From Arthrobacter sp. OV608 (GTDB taxonomy: Bacteria > Actinomycetota > Actinomycetes > Actinomycetales > Micrococcaceae), in assembly GCA_900110595.1 (NCBI GenBank), contig FOEZ01000007.1:124001-188000 (forward strand): 64,000 nucleotides of DNA, read 5' to 3'. The position numbers and the translations under genes were made by a program. The notes beneath the pieces are model-generated. The model ran no database searches. It was not told the DNA's origin and saw nothing but the letters and a program-made list of their open reading frames with translations. This document shows, piece by piece, positions 58,654 through 64,000 of the stretch. How positions within the stretch are numbered: position 1 is the first letter of the stretch; every line of letters begins with the position of its first letter.

Positions 58654-60468
58654 TCAGCGGACGGGAGCGGCGGTCTTCGCTGCGTCGTCGTCGGACATCA
58701 TGCCAAGTGCGGGGCCGGGAACTGCCGCGGGAGGAGGCGCTGCACGCAGCCGCTTTTTGCCCAGCCCTTTCCGCCCGGACCGGCCGTACACCAGGTACAT
58801 GGTGATACCAGTGATGACCATGAGCAGCACCGTGTAGACAAAGGTGTTGGCCACGCCCTCCACACCTTCTGCTCCGTCAGTGTTGGCCTTGATCACCAGG
58901 CCCAGGGGCTGGACGAGTGGGTGGGCGAGGAAGATGGCGGTGTCGTAGTCATCCAGCAGGCTGTTGAAGTTCAGGGCGGTGATGGCGGCGGCTGCCGGCA
59001 GCACCAGCGGCAGGAGGATCCGGCGGAACACGTAGAGGGTTTTGGCGCCCATGATGGCCGCCGCCTCCTCAAGCGAGGAATTTACGGAGGCAAAGGACGC
59101 CTTGAGCATCCGCAGCGTAAAGGGGATCTTGACTGTCACAAAGGCGATCAGCAGGATTACCGTGGTGCCCGTGAGGACGGCGCCGCCCACCAGCGGATTG
59201 GGGTGGTCGTAACTGATGATCAGGCCCAGTGCGAGCAGTGCCGAGGGCAGGATCCACGGTATGTGCAGCAGGTATTCGAAGGCAGTGGACACCCAGTTCC
59301 GATACTTCTGCAGCAGGCGGGCCACGAACAGCAGGCCGCCGACGGCGATCAGGGCTGCCAGGGCGCTGTACACCACACTGACGACGAACGGCCGCAGCCC
59401 GGATTGCTGCGTCAGGACCCGCGCGTAGTTCTCCAGCGTCAGGCTGTTCAGGGAAAGCTGCCCGGTCTGGATGGCGGCGCCGTCGGCAAAGGAATACAGC
59501 ACAATCAGGAGTACCGGCAAGGTGTATACGGCAAAGAGCAGGTAAGCCAGGGTGTGGACCACCACGTTGGCTACCGGGTTGGTGATCTGCTGTTTCTGCA
59601 GCGCCGAGGACACCTTTGACACCGAAAAGTACGTGCCCCCTTTTTCGAGCCGGGACATCACGGCGAGCATCAGGATGGTGGCCACGCCCAGGATGACCGC
59701 CAGCAGCGCGGCGAGGTCGCGGGAGGTGGGGCTGTTGGTGAAGGTCAGGATCATCGGCGTGATGGTCTGGAAGTCCCGGCCGCCCAGCACCTGTGGGGCG
59801 CTCAAAGCGCCGAGGCCGGTCAGGAAGGACAGGATGGTGACGGCGAACAGCGTGGGCTTGAGCATGGGCAGGACTATCCGGCGGAGGATGGTCCAGGTGG
59901 AAGCGCCAAGGTTCCTGGCCGCCTCTACGGTTTGGTAGTCGATGCCCTTCAACGCGTTGGCCACAAACAGCATGTGGTTGGTGGTGGTGGCAAAGGTCAT
60001 CACCACCAGGACCGCGAAGAAACCCGAGAACCAGCCCGGGTCCAGGCCAGGGAACACCTTGACCAGCAGGGACGTGACAATGCCTTTGTCGCCGTAGATG
60101 AACTTGTACCCGGCCGCCAGCACAATGCCGCCGTAGATGAACGTCGAGGCGTAGCCCAAAAACAGGATCCTGGATCCCCTGATCCGGAAGTAGTGCGTCA
60201 CCAGGACAATGAAGACTCCCACCAGGTTCACCGTGATGGACAGTGCCACGGCGAGCAGGAAGCTGTTCCCCAGGGCTTTCATGGCCCGTTGGGAGGAGAA
60301 CAGTTTCTCCGCGGCCCGGCCGGAGAAACTGCCGTCCGGGAAGAACGTCGCCATCAGGATATTCACGTTGGGCCACACCAGGAACGCGGCGATGAACCAG
60401 GTGAGGACAACACCCACCACCAGGACGAAGGGGGAGCGGGCCATGCTGCGGACCGGCGTGCCGCTCAT
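58654..60468 (-). CDS. Iron(III)/AfuB-type ABC permease, fused double domain
   Basis: A 604-residue permease with two binding-protein-dependent permease domains (about 60-270 and 345-560), each with an EAA loop (AARNLGASTWTILRRIVLPM, AAAIMGAKTLYVFRRILLPL). This fused form is typical of FbpB/AfuB importers for ferric iron, thiamin, phosphonates or sugar phosphates. It overlaps the ATPase gene by four bases and ends next to the monooxygenase gene. Confidence 0.88.
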   Translation of the reverse strand: MSGTPVRSMARSPFVLVVGVVLTWFIAAFLVWPNVNILMATFFPDGSFSGRAAEKLFSSQRAMKALGNSFLLAVALSITVNLVGVFIVLVTHYFRIRGSRILFLGYASTFIYGGIVLAAGYKFIYGDKGIVTSLLVKVFPGLDPGWFSGFFAVLVVMTFATTTNHMLFVANALKGIDYQTVEAARNLGASTWTILRRIVLPMLKPTLFAVTILSFLTGLGALSAPQVLGGRDFQTITPMILTFTNSPTSRDLAALLAVILGVATILMLAVMSRLEKGGTYFSVSKVSSALQKQQITNPVANVVVHTLAYLLFAVYTLPVLLIVLYSFADGAAIQTGQLSLNSLTLENYARVLTQQSGLRPFVVSVVYSALAALIAVGGLLFVARLLQKYRNWVSTAFEYLLHIPWILPSALLALGLIISYDHPNPLVGGAVLTGTTVILLIAFVTVKIPFTLRMLKASFASVNSSLEEAAAIMGAKTLYVFRRILLPLVLPAAAAITALNFNSLLDDYDTAIFLAHPLVQPLGLVIKANTDGAEGVEGVANTFVYTVLLMVITGITMYLVYGRSGRKGLGKKRLRAAPPPAAVPGPALGMMSDDDAAKTAAPVR

Positions 60469-61532
60469 GGCAGCGGTACCGCCTGGTCTTCCCGCTCCAG
60501 CGCCCTGCCGGTCGCAGGGTGGTACTGCAGGACGTGTTCAGGCCGGAGATACACCGTGGCATCACTTCCCGGCTCCGGCTGCGGCCCGCCGTCCTCCCGG
60601 ACCAGGAGGCGGATATCCGAGCCGTGGCTGCGCACCACGTAGCGGCTGTGCAGGCCGTGGTAGGTGCGGGACAGAACCGTGCCGGGAAGTCCGACGGCGG
60701 CTCCCCCTTCCGCCCCCGAATGCAGGGACGCTTTTTCCACCCGCAGGTAGGAGCTGGCGTCCGTGCTGAGCGCAGATCCCGAGCGGCGGTTCACCTCCGC
60801 GACGAACTCCGGAGTCAGCGCCGAGCTGTCGCCGATGAAGTTGCAGACGAACTCGGTCGCGGAATGGTCGTAGATCTCCTGGGGCGTGCCCACCTGCTCC
60901 ACCACGCCCTTGTTGAACACCGCCACCCTGTCGCTCATCGCCAGCGCCTCGTCCTGATCGTGCGTGACGTAAACAGTGGTGATGCCGAACTGGCTTTGCA
61001 GGTCCTTGAGCTGCTGCCGCAATTGGTGCCGCAGCTTCGCGTCCAGGTTGGACAGGGGTTCATCCAGCAGCAGGATCTTGGGCCGCAGGACCAGTGCACG
61101 CGCCACGGCCACCCGTTGCTGCTGGCCTCCGGACAGTTCTGCTACGTTCTTGGCCAGCTGATCATCACTGAGCTCCACTCGCCGGGCGATGTCCCGGACC
61201 ATACGATCGCTGTCCGCCAGATTCTCTTTCCGTACGCGCAGGCCGAAGGCAATGTTTTCCCACACGCTCATGCTGGGGAAAAGGGCATAGTTCTGGAACA
61301 CCATGCCCACCTGCCTCCTGTCGCTGGGAAGCCTGGTGACATCCTTGCCGTCCACCCGCACTGTGCCCTTGGATGGCTGGATGAAACCGGCCAAGGTGCG
61401 CAGCGCCGTCGTCTTTCCGCAGCCCGACGGTCCCAGCAAGGTGAAAAACTCGCCGGGCCGGACGTGCAGGTCCAGGTTCGGGATGGCGGTGAAATCGCCA
61501 AAGGAAACTTCGATGTTGTCCAAGCGGATCAT
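60465..61532 (-). CDS. Iron(III)/AfuC-type ABC ATPase
   Basis: A 355-residue ABC ATPase with GPSGCGKT (Walker A), LSGGQQQR (signature) and a C-terminal TOBE-like regulatory region (about 275-345). It is between the binding-protein gene (52 bases away) and the permease gene (4-base overlap). Confidence 0.88.
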   Translation of the reverse strand: MIRLDNIEVSFGDFTAIPNLDLHVRPGEFFTLLGPSGCGKTTALRTLAGFIQPSKGTVRVDGKDVTRLPSDRRQVGMVFQNYALFPSMSVWENIAFGLRVRKENLADSDRMVRDIARRVELSDDQLAKNVAELSGGQQQRVAVARALVLRPKILLLDEPLSNLDAKLRHQLRQQLKDLQSQFGITTVYVTHDQDEALAMSDRVAVFNKGVVEQVGTPQEIYDHSATEFVCNFIGDSSALTPEFVAEVNRRSGSALSTDASSYLRVEKASLHSGAEGGAAVGLPGTVLSRTYHGLHSRYVVRSHGSDIRLLVREDGGPQPEPGSDATVYLRPEHVLQYHPATGRALEREDQAVPLP

Positions 61533-61584
61533 GGCTAACCTGTCTGGTGGAACCGGAACCGGAAGCGGGCGGGGCGGACCCCGG

Positions 61585-62661
61585 TTATGTCATGTACTCG
61601 AGCTCGATCTTCTCCACCCAGGCGCCCATGTTTTCCTGCACGAATTCCCAGTCGATGTCCTGCTGCTTGAGGTCGGCGAAGAAGTTCACCACGTCCGGGT
61701 TGGCTTTGGCCTGGGCGGTCTTGTTCACCGGCATGGAGTTGAACTTCTGCGCAAACTCTCCCTGCACGTCCGAGCTGCCGAACCAGTCGATGAACTTCTG
61801 CGCCTCATCCTTTTTCTTGGTGCCCTTCACTAGGGCTATCTGCTCCACGGCAAGGGGAACGCCGACGGAAGGGATCACGGTCTCAACGTTGACGTTGAAG
61901 GACTTTTCGCGGTCGGCAATGATCGATGACGGCATCTGGCCCATATCCACTTCGCCGGAGGCGATGCGGGCAAAGAGGTCAGTCTTGGCAACAGCGGGGC
62001 TGCCGTTCTGGAAGTACTGCTCCACCTGCTTCCAGCCTTCATCCGAAATGCCCAAATCACCGGAGTCATCGCGGTAGCGGCTAAGGATGCCTGCGAAAAC
62101 CAGCTGCGCTGTGGCAGTGCCCAGACCCGTCACGCGCTCGTAGCGGGCCTTGAATTCGTCTTTAGTCCAAAGATCAGTCCAGTCCCGCGGCGCGGCATCC
62201 TTGGAAAATTTGTCGGAGTTGTAGCCCAGGAGGATGGCCTGTTTGACCAGGGGCCAGTAGGCTTCACCGTCCGCCAGTTCCTTATCAACGTCCCCGGCCC
62301 AGGCCGGCTCGTACGGTTCCAGGACGCCTTCGGCCTTGATCTGGGAGAAGTACATGTTGTTCAATCCGAACGCGATATCCGCAATCGGATTGTTCTTCTC
62401 GGCGATCAGTTTGTTTGTGGCGTCCGCGCCGCCTGCGCCCACAATTTCGATCTTGAAGCCTGCTTCCGCAGCCTTTGCGCTCAGCCAGTCGCCGCGGCCT
62501 TCGCCGTTGGAGTTGGTGTAAACCACCAGTGTTTCGCCGGAACCACCGGCGGCAGCCGGTGACGAATCGGCCGGGGCAGCGGGGGACGTTCCGCCCCCGC
62601 CGCATCCCGCGAGCAGGGCAACGGCGACGGCGGCGGCAGCCAAAGTGTGGAATTTACGCAC
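61585..62661 (-). CDS. Iron(III)/AfuA-type ABC substrate-binding lipoprotein
   Basis: A 358-residue lipoprotein (signal ending LLAGCGGGG) of the Fe(III)/thiamin/2-aminoethylphosphonate binding-protein group; TLVVYTNSNGEGRGDWLSAKAAEAGFKIEIVGAGGADATNKLIAEK is typical. The ligand is uncertain. Unlike the family 5 importer at 28-29.6 kb, I see no DtxR-type box upstream, so iron is not certain. A TATCGA-T-TCGATA palindrome lies 83 bases upstream. Confidence 0.85.
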   Translation of the reverse strand: MRKFHTLAAAAVAVALLAGCGGGGTSPAAPADSSPAAAGGSGETLVVYTNSNGEGRGDWLSAKAAEAGFKIEIVGAGGADATNKLIAEKNNPIADIAFGLNNMYFSQIKAEGVLEPYEPAWAGDVDKELADGEAYWPLVKQAILLGYNSDKFSKDAAPRDWTDLWTKDEFKARYERVTGLGTATAQLVFAGILSRYRDDSGDLGISDEGWKQVEQYFQNGSPAVAKTDLFARIASGEVDMGQMPSSIIADREKSFNVNVETVIPSVGVPLAVEQIALVKGTKKKDEAQKFIDWFGSSDVQGEFAQKFNSMPVNKTAQAKANPDVVNFFADLKQQDIDWEFVQENMGAWVEKIELEYMT

Positions 62662-62743
62662 GATCAGGACTCATTTCTGGACTGGAATCGGAGCATGTCC
62701 GGCCAGCCTATAGCTGGGCATGGCGAAAATCCGGCTTTATTGC

Positions 62744-62756
62744 TATCGATTCGATA
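62744..62756. promoter_or_regulatory. Palindrome upstream of the AfuA-type gene
   Basis: TATCGATTCGATA, a perfect palindrome with a single central base, in an AT-rich stretch 83 bases before the lipoprotein start. Its binding protein is unknown, and no regulator gene is adjacent. Confidence 0.4.
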
Positions 62757-62864
62757 AACAGCCGGACTGTCCACTGTGGTCTAGCTCGAGAAACGGCTGG
62801 CGCTCCGCGCGTAAACCTGGGGTTAACTCTCGTTGCTGCCGGCCGCCGTCGTGCAGTCCAAGAG

Positions 62865-63299
62865 TCAGTCCTGTTGGAGCGCGTCCGACAGGTGGTGCGT
62901 GGGAATCCTGTCCCGGTCGTAGGTGATTTCGGTGTAGCCGTGCGGCTCCGGCTTGCCGGAGGCGTCGAGGTTGACGAAGACGATCTCCTCAATGGTCAGG
63001 ATGCTTTGGCGTGTGATCATGTTCCGGACCTCGGCCCGCATGGTCAGCGACGTCCGGCCGAAACGGGTGGCGGCCAGCCCCATCTCGACCAGGTCGCCCT
63101 GGACGGCGGAGCTGACGAAGTTGATTTCCGAAATGTACTTCGTGACCGCGCGGCCGTTGCCGAGCTGGAGGATCGCATAAATGGCAGCCTCCTCATCGAT
63201 CCACTTCAGCAGGCTGCCGCCGAACAGCGTGCCGTTGGCGTTCAGGTCCTCGGGCCGGACCCACTTTCGGGTGCGGAAGGTGATGTCTGCTGATTCCAT
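62865..63299 (-). CDS. Hotdog-fold acyl-CoA thioesterase
   Basis: A 144-residue protein of the YciA/BFIT-like acyl-CoA hydrolase group. LNANGTLFGGSLLKWIDEEAAIYAI is the hotdog helix with the catalytic Asp. It splits acyl-CoA to the free acid and CoA, and the chain length is unknown. A leaderless promoter precedes it. Confidence 0.85.
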   Translation of the reverse strand: MESADITFRTRKWVRPEDLNANGTLFGGSLLKWIDEEAAIYAILQLGNGRAVTKYISEINFVSSAVQGDLVEMGLAATRFGRTSLTMRAEVRNMITRQSILTIEEIVFVNLDASGKPEPHGYTEITYDRDRIPTHHLSDALQQD

Positions 63300-63305
63300 A
63301 GGCAG

Positions 63306-63311
63306 AGGTTA
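63306..63311 (-). promoter_or_regulatory. -10 box of the leaderless thioesterase transcript
   Basis: TAACCT on the minus strand, six bases (CTGCCT), then the ATG at 63299. Confidence 0.5.
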
Positions 63312-63357
63312 GCTGAGGAGCGTCGGCGCCAACGAGTATGACGGCCAGGTCCCGCTG

Positions 63358-63861
63358 CTACGCCATTGCTGTGTGCGCTGCGCTGCGCGCATGGATGGTC
63401 TTCGCGTAGCAATATGAGTGTTCAACGCCTACGTAGGGGCCAAAGTTGGGAACGGGTTCAAAGCCGGAGTTCTCGTAGAAGTTCCGTCCGTCGGGCTGGG
63501 CGGAACCGGCTTCGGCCTTGATGCGGGTGATTCCCTGTTTGAAGGCTTCGGCTTCCAGGGCAGCAAGGATGGAGCTGGCCACGCCCGAGCCGCGGGTGTA
63601 GGGCAGGACGTAGAGGCGCTTGATTTCCGCCGTCGTCGGGTCAAGGAGCCGCAGGCCGCCGCAGCCCACGGGCTGGCCGGAGCCTTTGTCGTACGCCACG
63701 AGGAACACTGCGCAGTCAGCGCTCGACGGCGGCGGGCCGGGTTCGTGGTCCGGCGTGCCAAAGCGGGCGTCGAGTTCGGCCTGCTGGGCGTGGCGAAGGT
63801 CGGCGCCCACCGGGTTGGACCAGGCGACCTGCCGGATGTTCAGCCGGGGATTGGTCTGCAT
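63358..63861 (-). CDS. GNAT family N-acetyltransferase
   Basis: A 167-residue acetyltransferase with the acetyl-CoA loop YVLPYTRGSGVASSILAALEAEA (R-G-x-G-x-A/S). The target is unknown. I prefer the ATG at 63861 (GAGGCAGAC before it) to an earlier TTG at 63897. Beyond 63900 to the window end I see no gene. Confidence 0.82.
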   Translation of the reverse strand: MQTNPRLNIRQVAWSNPVGADLRHAQQAELDARFGTPDHEPGPPPSSADCAVFLVAYDKGSGQPVGCGGLRLLDPTTAEIKRLYVLPYTRGSGVASSILAALEAEAFKQGITRIKAEAGSAQPDGRNFYENSGFEPVPNFGPYVGVEHSYCYAKTIHARSAAHTAMA

Positions 63862-64000
63862 GTCTGCCTCGATTCGCCGAAGGGATATGCCTAACAAGGC
63901 TAAGAGGCGCGGGTTACGCGGGTGTTTCTTTCCCGTAAGCGGCCGGATAACGCTGCCCCCTAATTCGCTTGGCTGACTAGTTATTAGTTGGTCTAGGATA

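Overview
The window reads as a chromosomal segment of a high-GC actinobacterium of the Micrococcaceae, most likely Arthrobacter or Pseudarthrobacter. That placement is an inference. It rests on the GC-rich codon use throughout, a quinate/protocatechuate catabolic block of the QsuB/QsuD type known from actinobacteria, CsoR-controlled copper export, a PntA split into two chains, a LigC-type ATP-dependent ligase, a DtxR/IdeR-type iron box, and many apparently leaderless genes with a TANNNT box 6-8 nt before the start codon. I saw no rRNA, tRNA, CRISPR array, insertion sequence, prophage or replication origin. The window looks like stable, catabolism-rich chromosome.

Layout. 0-10 kb: a very large secreted pectin enzyme (rhamnogalacturonan acetylesterase domain joined to a PL11-type rhamnogalacturonan lyase), a DoxX protein behind a perfect MarR-type palindrome, a MATE exporter, two small membrane proteins, a CGNR regulator divergent from an EamA exporter, and an orphan WXG100 protein. 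10-18 kb: DUF2277, the copper set copA-copZ-csoR with two CsoR operators, a universal stress protein, a sortase beside its probable wall-anchored substrate, and a beta-propeller protein translationally coupled to a MoaD/ThiS-like protein. 18-25 kb: an alanine-type aminotransferase, a GH13 enzyme overlapping a luciferase-like oxidoreductase gene, an AEC carrier and LigC. 24.6-29.7 kb: a four-gene Opp-like ABC importer behind an iron box.

29.8-42.9 kb is the catabolic core: an MHS carrier divergent from an IclR regulator, then qsuD, qsuB, pcaH, pcaG, pcaB, pcaD, pcaC, a palindromic repeat, and pcaF, pcaI, pcaJ, pcaR. Together these would import quinate/shikimate-type acids, oxidise and dehydrate them to protocatechuate, cleave the ring between its hydroxyls, and deliver succinyl-CoA and acetyl-CoA. 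At 55.8 kb pobA, with its own IclR regulator and matching operators, feeds 4-hydroxybenzoate into the same route.

43-47.4 kb carries an MmcQ/YjbR protein, the proton-translocating transhydrogenase pntAa-pntAb-pntB and a lipid kinase. 47.4-52.5 kb (minus strand) is a compact operon of an ACS-type carrier, a GntR regulator, a hydantoin-racemase relative lacking both catalytic cysteines, a hydantoinase and a maleate-isomerase/arylmalonate-decarboxylase relative. It is preceded by a nested TTGGGATCCCAA palindrome, and its substrate is unknown. 52.8-58.7 kb holds an ACT-domain membrane protein, a FUSC protein, the pob genes, and a TetR regulator divergent from a flavin monooxygenase. 58.7-64 kb holds an iron(III)-type ABC importer, a hotdog thioesterase and a GNAT acetyltransferase.

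The most unusual items are the cysteine-less racemase operon, the propeller/MoaD pair, the iron-box-controlled Opp-like importer, the sortase with an NAQT-type substrate, and a 66-bp palindromic repeat in two copies, one of which encodes the end of pcaC.
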